From positions 1-39,441 of the IMG/VR virus record IMGVR_UViG_3300008735_000029: DNA of 39,441 bases. The stretch is one strand, 5' to 3'. A model generated the notes under the pieces. The model had not been told where the DNA came from, did no database searches, and saw only the letters and a program-made list of their open reading frames with translations. Each line of letters starts with the position of its first letter. Positions within the stretch are counted from its first letter, which is position 1. Shown piece by piece: positions 1 to 5,554 of this stretch. The translations under genes were made by a program, and so were the position numbers. Source of the DNA: a virus.

Positions 1-98
1 ACAAGTTTGAGTAACTTAGAAGCATAGCGCAGTGCAACAAACATATGTTTAAAATAAGACTCATTCTCTTGTTCTAAATGCTTGTAGTTAATTTCCAT
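1..98 (-). CDS. Truncated small protein, DUF6356-like pattern (C-terminus beyond window)
   Basis: Reading leftwards from an ATG at 98-96, an open frame runs off the window edge after 32 codons. It begins MEINYKHLEQENESYFKHM and continues FVALRYASKLLKL. The 'H-E-x-x-x-x-S-Y-x-x-H-x-x-x-A' arrangement recalls the short phage family DUF6356, whose members go on to an 'IHaxxPxxF' segment; that part would lie outside the window, so the family call comes from memory and is weak. It overlaps the 3' end of the next upstream gene by 11 bp, as neighbouring phage genes here do, which supports it being real. Function unknown. Confidence 0.45.
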   Translation of the reverse strand, partial: MEINYKHLEQENESYFKHMFVALRYASKLLKL

Positions 99-279
99 TG
101 TTATTGTACCGTTCTTCATATTGTGTTCTTAACCATCTAGTGTGCGCAAAATAATAGACTTCGAAGTGTTTGTAAGGTCTTTGCCCATGTTCACGTCTCT
201 CATGACAGTTCTCATCATATAGCCACTTACAAAAATCCATAAATGCTTTGTTATCGCTGTCTAGTTCTTCATTCGACAT
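88..279 (-). CDS. Small hypothetical protein downstream of small terminase
   Basis: A 63-aa charged protein rich in Tyr, Trp, His and Arg (for example WLYDENCHERREHGQRPYKH), with no signal peptide or membrane helix. Its start overlaps the 3' end of the probable small terminase gene by 11 bp, and its own end overlaps the next gene, so the three form a translationally coupled minus-strand run. I do not recognise the family. Its place in a terminase operon suggests a late or packaging-linked role, but that is only context. Confidence 0.6.
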   Translation of the reverse strand: MSNEELDSDNKAFMDFCKWLYDENCHERREHGQRPYKHFEVYYFAHTRWLRTQYEERYNNNGN

Positions 280-691
280 CTTCTACATCTATTATAGTAT
301 TTATTTCTTTCTTGGCGGGTAATATGAACACACCACCAGTTGAGTTATGATTTACTTCTAATCGTTCTTTTTTAGTTACTCCAACACGATCAAGGATTGT
401 TTGTGCTGCTTGTAGTTTGTTGGATATCTGCGGGATAGGCCTATCTGTTTTCATTATATCAACTAGTTTAAAGGCTGCTTCAGGTGCAGAGTTCGCTAGA
501 ACATCGGTGGCTAAGTCTATGATCTCATCCTTTAAAGATTTAACAACCTGGTAGTGGTTGCCGCTATAGCCTGCTAACTTTGCTGCTTCTTTCGGATTAC
601 CGTTAGTTTCTATTAGACAGTCTAAAAACTTCTGTTGTTTCTCAGTAAGGTTTTTAGAATTGCTTTTAGGTTGTAAGTATGTGTTTACCAT
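269..691 (-). CDS. terS: Probable terminase small subunit
   Basis: A 140-aa protein. Residues about 15-45 read LTEKQQKFLDCLIETNGNP then KEAAKLAGYSGNHYQVVKSL, the usual N-terminal DNA-binding helix-turn-helix of phage small terminases: 'LT.kq..F...y...gN...AA..aGY'. A helical oligomerisation region follows, and then a C-terminal tail ending in acidic residues. Small terminase recognises viral DNA and hands it to the large subunit for packaging into the prohead. The large subunit is not visible and would be expected further left. The gene is read from a strong promoter at 703-731 whose predicted transcription start lies only a few bases before the ATG, and no Shine-Dalgarno sequence is visible, so the message may be nearly leaderless. 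Confidence 0.7.
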   Translation of the reverse strand: MVNTYLQPKSNSKNLTEKQQKFLDCLIETNGNPKEAAKLAGYSGNHYQVVKSLKDEIIDLATDVLANSAPEAAFKLVDIMKTDRPIPQISNKLQAAQTILDRVGVTKKERLEVNHNSTGGVFILPAKKEINTIIDVEDVE

Positions 692-702
692 TATATTTTA
701 TA

Positions 703-731
703 AGTATAGGACTGGTTAACAAGTTTGTCAA
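703..731 (-). promoter_or_regulatory. Leftward sigma70-type promoter for terS
   Basis: On the minus strand, TTGACA (complement of 726-731) is followed after exactly 17 bp by TATACT (complement of 703-708). This is a near-consensus sigma70 promoter. The expected transcription start is about 696, only some 5 nt before the terS ATG at 691. It is back to back with the rightward promoter at 757-785. Confidence 0.75.
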
Positions 732-762
732 GTCTTTTTTAAAAAAGTTTTTTTACTTGACA
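726..762. repeat. Inverted repeat spanning the two -35 boxes
   Basis: TGTCAAGT (726-733) and ACTTGACA (755-762) form a perfect 8-bp inverted repeat separated by a 21-bp T/A-rich spacer. The arms contain the -35 boxes of the leftward and rightward promoters. The symmetry could be a by-product of two consensus -35 elements (the shared AAGT/ACTT flank goes beyond that) or a shared operator. Confidence 0.6.
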
Positions 763-785
763 AATTGTAAAATGAGATATATACT
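757..785 (+). promoter_or_regulatory. Rightward sigma70-type promoter reading into the origin region
   Basis: TTGACA at 757-762, a 17-bp spacer, then TATACT at 780-785. Expected start is near 792, at the edge of the first C-tract. No convincing gene follows until 1470, so its transcript would first cross the C-tracts and DnaA-box array. It may supply an origin transcript or primer, or simply a long leader for the early genes. Confidence 0.7.
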
Positions 786-864
786 ATAGTAACACCCCCC
801 CACACCTTACACCTTATTATTGTTTATGTATAATAGTGAGCGCATATTTAGTATTGCGCACTAC

Positions 865-893
865 TCTGGTGAACACTTGAAAACCTTTGGAAA
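865..893 (+). repeat. Left copy of imperfect direct repeat flanking DnaA array
   Basis: Contains CTCTGGTGAACACTTG followed by AAAACCTTTGGAAAA. It matches the stretch at 1252-1281 (TCTGGTAAACATTTG then TAAAACCTTTGAAAA) apart from a few substitutions and a one-base gap. The two copies lie either side of the box array in the same orientation. Confidence 0.6.
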
Positions 894-955
894 ATGTTCG
901 ACCACTACATATATATAGGCCCCCCACCCCTGTACACCTGCCCCCCCTTAAAAAG

Positions 956-1208
956 TTATCCACAGCTTATCCACAGGTTATTATATTTTACACAGGTTAT
1001 AAACACTTTATCCACAAGGTATCCACAGATTTCACAAAGTTATTCACAAAGTTATTAACAATTTTGAAAATGTCACACTTTTTGAAATAAAAGTTATTAA
1101 CAAGTTATTAACAATTTGTGAAGTTATCCACAATTTTACACAGGATATCCACAAAATTATTAACAGATTTCACACAGTTTTGCACAGTTTATTAACAGCT
1201 TATCCACA
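956..1208 (+). repeat. Array of DnaA boxes and near-boxes, all in one orientation
   Basis: Exact TTATCCACA occurs at 956-964, 967-975, 1008-1016, 1124-1132 and 1200-1208, and TTATTCACA at 1040-1048. The variant TTATTAACA occurs at 1052-1060, 1094-1102, 1105-1113, 1157-1165 and 1189-1197. Further near matches are TTTTACACA (986-994, 1134-1142), TTATAAACA (997-1005), GTATCCACA (1019-1027), ATATCCACA (1145-1153) and TTTTGCACA (1178-1186). All lie on the plus strand, and several neighbours are 11 bp apart (956 and 967; 986 and 997; 1094 and 1105), close to one helical turn, so proteins bound there would face the same side of the DNA. Confidence 0.85.
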
Positions 1209-1251
1209 TATATAGATTTGTCGGTAAGCCTTTTGAAATTATCGCATATAG

Positions 1252-1281
1252 TCTGGTAAACATTTGTAAAACCTTTGAAAA
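1252..1281 (+). repeat. Right copy of imperfect direct repeat flanking DnaA array
   Basis: Contains TCTGGTAAACATTTG and TAAAACCTTTGAAAA, and matches 865-893. It is followed directly by AT-rich DNA. The pair may bind another initiation factor, or may be an old duplication. Confidence 0.6.
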
Positions 1282-1390
1282 CCTTTTTAAAATTAGGAAG
1301 TATTATTTCAAAAAGGTTATACAAAACAACAACATACAAGATAGATACATTTAATATACTTAATACATTTTAAAATATTTGAAAAATAGT

Positions 1391-1420
1391 TTGACATGGC
1401 CTTTTAAAAAAGCTTAGAAT
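1391..1420 (+). promoter_or_regulatory. Early promoter for the first rightward operon
   Basis: TTGACA at 1391-1396, an 18-bp spacer, TAGAAT at 1415-1420. The predicted start near 1427 gives a leader of about 43 nt to the ATG at 1470, which has an AGAGGG ribosome site upstream. Confidence 0.7.
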
Positions 1421-1469
1421 GGCATCTAACAACAAAATTTAACTTAATCAAATAAGAGGGATTAAACAA

Positions 1470-1799
1470 ATGAAAACAAAAATAGACGAATATCCACAAA
1501 AACAATATCTTTTATCTACTATTGAAAAAGATTTAATAAAACAATTAGAGAAGGACAAAAAAATAATCTTAGGGATAGAAGATAACAATGACGTTCATTA
1601 TCTGGATTATGTAAATACTTATATGCATAGATTCAAACATGATCCATATAAGCAAGCTATGGTTTATGCCAACAACTACGAATTGTGGGAAAGGCGTACT
1701 AATATTAAAACTGATGTAAGTATTAAAGGAATAATAACTTCACTTATCTATAAGCATTTAGTGAATGTTGCAGACTCTTGGATAAAAGAACAACTATAA
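1470..1799 (+). CDS. Hypothetical early protein, first gene after the origin
   Basis: A 109-aa soluble, Lys/Tyr-rich protein without recognisable motifs. The start is set by an AGAGGG site about 10 nt upstream and a strong promoter at 1391-1420. As the first gene after the origin it is in the position where phages usually place small host-takeover proteins or replication accessories, but nothing in the sequence shows which. A stable hairpin follows its stop codon. Confidence 0.7.
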   Translation: MKTKIDEYPQKQYLLSTIEKDLIKQLEKDKKIILGIEDNNDVHYLDYVNTYMHRFKHDPYKQAMVYANNYELWERRTNIKTDVSIKGIITSLIYKHLVNVADSWIKEQL

Positions 1800-1810
1800 A
1801 AAGGTTTTTT

Positions 1811-1839
1811 GGTGGCTTGCCTAATTATAAAAAGCCACC
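1811..1839 (+). promoter_or_regulatory. Intergenic hairpin between first and second early genes
   Basis: GGTGGCTT (1811-1818) and AAGCCACC (1832-1839) form a perfect 8-bp stem with a 13-nt AT-rich loop. It is preceded, not followed, by a T-run, so it does not look like a plus-strand intrinsic terminator. It could stabilise or process the message, or tune the next start at 1859. Confidence 0.5.
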
Positions 1840-1858
1840 ATTTAAAATAGAGGATAAT

Positions 1859-2242
1859 ATGAATAATTTAGCACACAAATTAAAACCTGAACCAATAACA
1901 ACAACAGAAGTAGAACACACATCTACATTAAAACACACTTCAAAAGGTTTAAGAATCTGGATAGAAAATGCCAGCTTTTTAAATGATTGTGGATTTAGTG
2001 TAGGTCAAAGGTATGACCGAGAATATAAAGACGGCTATATTGAGTTAACTCTTAATAATATATCTGGTAAGTACAAAGTGTCTAATAGTGCAAGAAACGG
2101 CAAGCAAAGGCCTATAATTGACATTGTAGGCAAAAAGATAGGTAATAGTATTGATCCAATTAAATTTGATCTAGTTAAAGCTACTTTTTATGGTGTTAAT
2201 GCTATTGATAAAGTAATCATCATTGAGGGGATACAATCATGA
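1859..2242 (+). CDS. Hypothetical early protein (phage/plasmid-type family)
   Basis: A 127-aa protein. I chose the ATG at 1859, preceded by AGAGGATAAT, rather than an upstream ATG at 1778 that lies inside the previous gene and upstream of the hairpin. The centre reads KGLRIWIENASFLNDCGFSV then GQRYDREYKDGYIEL, with a later RPIIDIVGKKI. The pattern 'RIWIE...L..aGF..G..Y' looks like a short conserved phage/plasmid family that I cannot name with certainty. Its end overlaps the next gene by 4 bp (ATGA), so they are translationally coupled. Function unknown. Confidence 0.65.
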   Translation: MNNLAHKLKPEPITTTEVEHTSTLKHTSKGLRIWIENASFLNDCGFSVGQRYDREYKDGYIELTLNNISGKYKVSNSARNGKQRPIIDIVGKKIGNSIDPIKFDLVKATFYGVNAIDKVIIIEGIQS

Positions 2243-2451
2243 TAAAAGATTTAGAAAAAATTAAAAAAGGCACTAAATTAAAAGTAAATAATGGTTTAGG
2301 ATTATGTACAGCCTACTCATTAGAAAGTATCAAACAAGGTAGAGGCTATAAAAATATTCTATTAGTAGATTTAAAAGCTAGTGAAGTAGGTTTCTTTGAT
2401 GAAATAGGTTCTATCTATGTAAGCCATATTAAAGAAGTGGTATTGTCATGA
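2239..2451 (+). CDS. Hypothetical 70-aa early protein
   Basis: A small protein with alternating hydrophobic and charged residues (KGTKLKVNNGLGLCTAYSLE) consistent with a small beta-rich fold. It has no membrane helix and no recognised family. It overlaps both neighbours by 4 bp (ATGA junctions), so it is part of a coupled run. Confidence 0.6.
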   Translation: MIKDLEKIKKGTKLKVNNGLGLCTAYSLESIKQGRGYKNILLVDLKASEVGFFDEIGSIYVSHIKEVVLS

Positions 2452-2678
2452 AAATTAAAAATATCATTAACTTTTTAGACTGTTATCCCATAACTGTTAG
2501 TTTATTTTTTGCTGTTGGTTTTAACTTCTTGCTTTTTGGTGGCGCTTTTACCATGTTAGCAAGTGTGTTATTTTTACAAGGATTACTATCATACTTATTT
2601 TTTACAATGGGTTTTATATCAAGTATAGCTAGTTTTTATTTGTTAAATGCTATGAATAGAATAGGTAGTTCATTATGA
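2448..2678 (+). CDS. Small two-helix membrane protein
   Basis: A 76-aa, very hydrophobic protein with two membrane segments, about residues 14-42 and 45-68, and a short Lys-rich N-terminus. Small early membrane proteins of this kind in phages may act in superinfection exclusion or host membrane takeover. Its early position, far from other lysis-type genes, makes a holin role less likely. No family recognised. Overlaps both neighbours by 4 bp. Confidence 0.6.
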   Translation: MKIKNIINFLDCYPITVSLFFAVGFNFLLFGGAFTMLASVLFLQGLLSYLFFTMGFISSIASFYLLNAMNRIGSSL

Positions 2679-2809
2679 ATTATAACTACAATAAAAAAGC
2701 AGTAGATAAGGCAATAAAATCAAACAATAGAGCCACTAAAAAGATAGGTAAAAAAGAATCTAAATTAATTCATGCACTATTAAAAGGTAGACAAAAAAAT
2801 GATTTATAA
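2675..2809 (+). CDS. Small basic 44-aa protein
   Basis: A complete short frame from an ATG overlapping the preceding TGA (ATGA) to a TAA that overlaps the next start. The product begins MNYNYNKKAVDKAIKSNNR and is strongly basic (many Lys/Arg), with no hydrophobic core. It exactly fills the gap between two genes with overlapping ends on both sides, as the surrounding genes do, which is the main evidence that it is translated. A nucleic-acid-binding role is possible from charge alone. Confidence 0.6.
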   Translation: MNYNYNKKAVDKAIKSNNRATKKIGKKESKLIHALLKGRQKNDL

Positions 2810-3656
2810 AACATATCTAGATAAGGCCTCATTAGATCATAAACTATTATTTAATGGTTCTATTAAAACATTAGGTTATATATTAAAAACAAATAAAGAA
2901 TATTTTAGTAAAAAGCCATATCAATTATTAGGTATTAATCCATCTACTAAAATAGAAAAAGGTAAAAAGATCAATGTCAATACGGCTATTCTTTATCTTG
3001 CACCAGATACAACAGTCACTGATAAGACTATATGTCCTAATGCAAGCCGTAATGGTTGTTCTAAGGATTGTCTAGCGACTAGTGGTAGGTTAGGTATGCT
3101 TAACGGCCAACTGGCTCAAATTAGACGTACTTTATATTATCTATATCATAATGAGGCTTTTATGATTCAATTACAAAATGAGATAGATAAGTATCACAAA
3201 AAGTATGGCGATAGTTTAGCTGTTAGGCTCAATGGTACTAGCGATTTAAACTTTTCTAAACTCATAGCTAGAAATCCTGGCATACAATTTTATGATTATT
3301 CAAAACTTAGAAATATGATTGTAAAGAATAAAAATAAAAATCATCATTATACTTTTAGTGGTTCTATGTATTCTGATTATTCTAGAAAAGAATTAAAGAA
3401 AGCTGTAAATGATGGCCTTAATATTGCTTTAGCTTTTAATACAAAAGGAACCAAAAAAGATACACTAAGAATCCCTAAAAAGCTATTCAATAAAAAGCTA
3501 ATAGATTTTGATATAACTGATGTTAGGTTTAAAGATAAAAAAGGATCAATAGGATTCTTAAAAAGAAAAGGAAGTCATGTTAATGAACGTCTAATAGATA
3601 ATAAAAAGGTTAATAACTTTTTTATAACTGAATCAAATATAAAAGAATTGATTTAA
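2799..3656 (+). CDS. GP88-family phage protein with three-cysteine motif
   Basis: A 285-aa protein. Residues about 40-48 (PYQLLGINPS) and 79-97 (ICPNASRNGCSKDCLATSGR) match the phage 'gene product 88' family as I remember it; the family has no settled biochemical function. Cys79, Cys87 and Cys91 (C-x7-C-x3-C) could bind a metal or an Fe-S cluster. A later VRLNGTSDLNF segment and FSGSMYSDY are also typical. It overlaps the small basic gene by 11 bp and is the last gene before a strong terminator, so it closes the first early transcript. Confidence 0.75.
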   Translation: MIYKTYLDKASLDHKLLFNGSIKTLGYILKTNKEYFSKKPYQLLGINPSTKIEKGKKINVNTAILYLAPDTTVTDKTICPNASRNGCSKDCLATSGRLGMLNGQLAQIRRTLYYLYHNEAFMIQLQNEIDKYHKKYGDSLAVRLNGTSDLNFSKLIARNPGIQFYDYSKLRNMIVKNKNKNHHYTFSGSMYSDYSRKELKKAVNDGLNIALAFNTKGTKKDTLRIPKKLFNKKLIDFDITDVRFKDKKGSIGFLKRKGSHVNERLIDNKKVNNFFITESNIKELI

Positions 3657-3677
3657 AAATAAATCCCTCTGAAAAAA

Positions 3678-3711
3678 GGTAGGCATTGTAAAGATGTCTA
3701 TCTTTTTTTTT
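3678..3711 (+). terminator. Rho-independent terminator of the first early operon
   Basis: GGTAGGCAT (3678-3686) pairs with ATGTCTATC (3694-3702) as a 9-bp stem with two G-T pairs and a 7-nt loop, followed directly by nine T residues. It lies 21 bp after the GP88-family stop codon. Confidence 0.85.
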
Positions 3712-4063
3712 GTTTTTTTATTCCTGGTTTCTGGCATATAATGCAGTTTTTAGGGGATACTAAGGTATCAACTACACTTCAAAAGTGTCTTAGAATGTAA
3801 ATAAGAAGGCCAAAATTATCCTATTACAGTTAAAAATCATTAATATGTATGTTTTATAAAAAATGTAGTAAGGCCACAAAAGAAAAAAACTATCATCACA
3901 ATAGACCTGTTTGGCAGTTTTGTCGCGTTAACGCAGTCCAAGGAATTAAACTTACCTATCTTATGCTATCTTCCTGGTTAATAGTTATGTAGATATGTTG
4001 TTGATTTACAAAGATATTTTATAAATTAAGGGTAATATTAATAGACTTGTCTGTTATATATAT
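3712..4063. other. Non-coding interval with several dyads
   Basis: No convincing gene is seen. A possible -10 box TATAAT is at 3737-3742 with no good -35. Just downstream are a dyad GATAC/GTATC (about 3756-3769) and a tight hairpin ACACTT-CAA-AAGTGT (3774-3788). The palindrome GCGTTAACGC is at 3925-3934. Two TCCTGG hexamers lie at 3722 and 3972. The dyads could be operators or RNA hairpins. No tRNA cloverleaf was found. Confidence 0.5.
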
Positions 4064-4092
4064 TTGACAAAGCTTTACATTTTTAGTAAAAT
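4064..4092 (+). promoter_or_regulatory. Promoter of the second early operon
   Basis: TTGACA at 4064-4069, a 17-bp spacer and TAAAAT at 4087-4092. The predicted start is near 4099, giving a leader of about 50 nt to the ATG at 4151 (ribosome site AAGGA). Confidence 0.75.
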
Positions 4093-4150
4093 CCAATAAC
4101 ACAGTGGGCAAGGTAAAGACCTCACATTAATAAATTATTAAGGAACAAAT

Positions 4151-4381
4151 ATGTCAATTAAGAAAAACAACAAAGACTGGTTTGATACTCATTTTGAAGT
4201 AATTATGTTTGACTCTGAAGGCCAAGAAGATAAAGAAACAGCAACGAAACTTAAAGAAGGTTTTAGAGAAAAACTTAAAGAAGGTTTTAGAATTGAAGAA
4301 TTAGAATCAAGAGTATGTTCTTGTGGTAAACTTGTAGAGGATTGTGACGAGGCCTATGAACACGCAACAAGTGGCGCATAA
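4151..4381 (+). CDS. Small acidic protein with tandem repeat and Cys motif
   Basis: A 76-aa acidic protein. Residues 33-48 are two copies of KLKEGFR(E/I), encoded by a 24-bp unit at 4247-4270 repeated at 4271-4294 with the first 20 bases identical, which is a recent-looking tandem duplication. A C-terminal CSCGKLVEDC (Cys56, Cys58, Cys65) could bind zinc. It is the first gene after the promoter at 4064-4092 and so is probably highly expressed early. Family not recognised. Confidence 0.65.
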   Translation: MSIKKNNKDWFDTHFEVIMFDSEGQEDKETATKLKEGFREKLKEGFRIEELESRVCSCGKLVEDCDEAYEHATSGA

Positions 4382-4392
4382 AGTAGCACATT

Positions 4393-4917
4393 ATGGATAC
4401 TTCTAATAAGAAACAAATAACTTACACTGTAAAAGATATAACAATAGAAGAAACAAGAGCGCAAATTGCGTGCATGCTTAATGAATTATGGCATAGCAGA
4501 CTTCCTAAAATACACTGGTCTAATGTTGTTAGAAATACACATTATGTTTGTTATGTTTTTAAATATAACGAAGCTATAATAGGTGTGGGTATATGGTCAT
4601 CTCCTGTTGCTCAGAATAGGATGAAAAACGGTAAAACAATTTTAGAATTAAGAAGATTAGCACTTTCTGATTTTTGTATAAAAAATACAGCTACTTATGT
4701 TATAGCAAAAATGATTAAAGAAATTAAAAAGAAATTTCCAGAATTAACCAAATTAGTCAGTTATCAAGACACAGATGTTCACTTAGGAACAATATATAAA
4801 GCCGCTAATTGGCATATGCATGGTCAATTATCTTTTATGGATTGGGATACAAAGAAAAGAAAAAGAAATACGGCACAATCTAAATCTTCTAAGATAAGAT
4901 GGGAATATTACTTGTAA
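4393..4917 (+). CDS. Mom-like GNAT-fold DNA modification protein
   Basis: A 174-aa protein resembling phage Mu Mom and its relatives, a GNAT-fold group that modifies adenine in phage DNA and shields it from restriction. Visible family features are ILELRRLAL near the middle, the helix TATYVIAKMIKEIKKKFPEL, then LVSYQDTDVHLGTIYKAANW and HGQL, matching Mom's 'SYaD..hhGtiYqAaNf...G'. The length is similar to classic Mom proteins. It is the second gene of an early operon, so DNA could be modified soon after entry or during replication. A general N-acetyltransferase is the alternative. The modified base cannot be told from sequence. Confidence 0.7.
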   Translation: MDTSNKKQITYTVKDITIEETRAQIACMLNELWHSRLPKIHWSNVVRNTHYVCYVFKYNEAIIGVGIWSSPVAQNRMKNGKTILELRRLALSDFCIKNTATYVIAKMIKEIKKKFPELTKLVSYQDTDVHLGTIYKAANWHMHGQLSFMDWDTKKRKRNTAQSKSSKIRWEYYL

Positions 4918-4939
4918 TTTTTTTTATTTCATGTAGAAT
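4912..4939 (+). promoter_or_regulatory. Possible promoter before the small-gene cluster
   Basis: TTGTAA (4912-4917, overlapping the stop of the Mom-like gene), a 16-bp T-rich spacer, TAGAAT (4934-4939). Weaker than the other promoters here. The ATG at 4974 follows an AAGGAAA ribosome site. Confidence 0.4.
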
Positions 4940-4973
4940 TAACTTATCAATTAAATTAATATAAGGAAACATA

Positions 4974-5210
4974 ATGGCAATACCTACACACATAGATACC
5001 TTTGTTGATCAAGCTTATTCTCGATTAGAGGCATTAGATGTTGATGATAACCAAGAACTAGCCGAGATAGAAAGAATTGAACAAGAGGTCTATGATGAAC
5101 TCCTAGAGGCCAATTATAAAGAACTTTCAAAAGTTATAAAAGACTCGGATGACATTGAACAAGAGGCAGAACGATTAACAGAATTACAATTATCCTGGAG
5201 GACAAAATGA
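4974..5210 (+). CDS. Small acidic helical hypothetical protein
   Basis: A 78-aa, strongly acidic, predicted helical protein (ELAEIERIEQEVYDELLEAN) ending LQLSWRTK. No family recognised. It starts a run of six short genes joined by 4- to 8-bp overlaps or tiny gaps. Acidic helical early phage proteins are often inhibitors or DNA mimics, but no motif supports that here. Confidence 0.6.
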   Translation: MAIPTHIDTFVDQAYSRLEALDVDDNQELAEIERIEQEVYDELLEANYKELSKVIKDSDDIEQEAERLTELQLSWRTK

Positions 5211-5554
5211 TAAGTGATTTTATTTATGAAGAAGAACAAAAAGAAGGTTGGACTAGCTGTGCTTTTTACCAAGTTGATAGTAAGGGTAAAAAAGTAAAAG
5301 GAGATAAAGAAGATTGGTGTATTGTCGTTGGCCAAACAACCTGCGGAAAATATACAGAATTTCAAGTATCAGACGGAATATCAGGGGAAAGAGATACTAG
5401 CATCAATTTTCGTTTTCTTGATGAGGCTATGGAGGAATGTAAACGATTTAATAAAAGTGGTGGCTTTAAAAAAGAATACTATGAAGGGTTTATCGAAGAA
5501 CGACCAAAACTCACACCTGAAGAAGTAACCGTAGAGGAGATGCCTGATGACTGA
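5207..5554 (+). CDS. Hypothetical 115-aa early protein
   Basis: A soluble acidic protein. Residues about 15-55 look beta-rich (SCAFYQVDSKGKKVKGDKED then WCIVVGQTTCGKYTEF) with a helical, acidic C-terminus ending PEEVTVEEMPDD. Its ATG overlaps the previous TGA (ATGA) and its end overlaps the next start by 8 bp. Family not recognised. Confidence 0.6.
   Translation: MISDFIYEEEQKEGWTSCAFYQVDSKGKKVKGDKEDWCIVVGQTTCGKYTEFQVSDGISGERDTSINFRFLDEAMEECKRFNKSGGFKKEYYEGFIEERPKLTPEEVTVEEMPDD

Larger units (their letters stand above)
786..1390. other. Putative DnaA-dependent replication origin
   Basis: This 600-bp stretch carries no convincing gene. In order it holds C-tracts (795-801, 920-925, 927-930, 941-947), an imperfect direct repeat (865-893), a dense one-orientation array of DnaA-type 9-mers (956-1208), a second copy of the direct repeat (1252-1281) and a very AT-rich stretch (about 1284-1390) that would suit duplex unwinding. 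DnaA boxes (TTATNCACA) are the binding sites of the host initiator in most bacteria. The order boxes, then AT-rich DNA, then early promoter resembles bacterial and plasmid origins. The function is inferred; the boxes are directly seen. Confidence 0.7.

Noticed and set aside
887-1090. 67-aa plus-strand open frame across the DnaA boxes
   Set aside because: No ribosome site, Pro/His/Thr-rich nonsense composition, and it is fully explained by the repeat array.
1811-1839. Intrinsic terminator after the first early gene
   Set aside because: The stem is good but no T-run follows it on either strand, so it was kept only as a regulatory hairpin.
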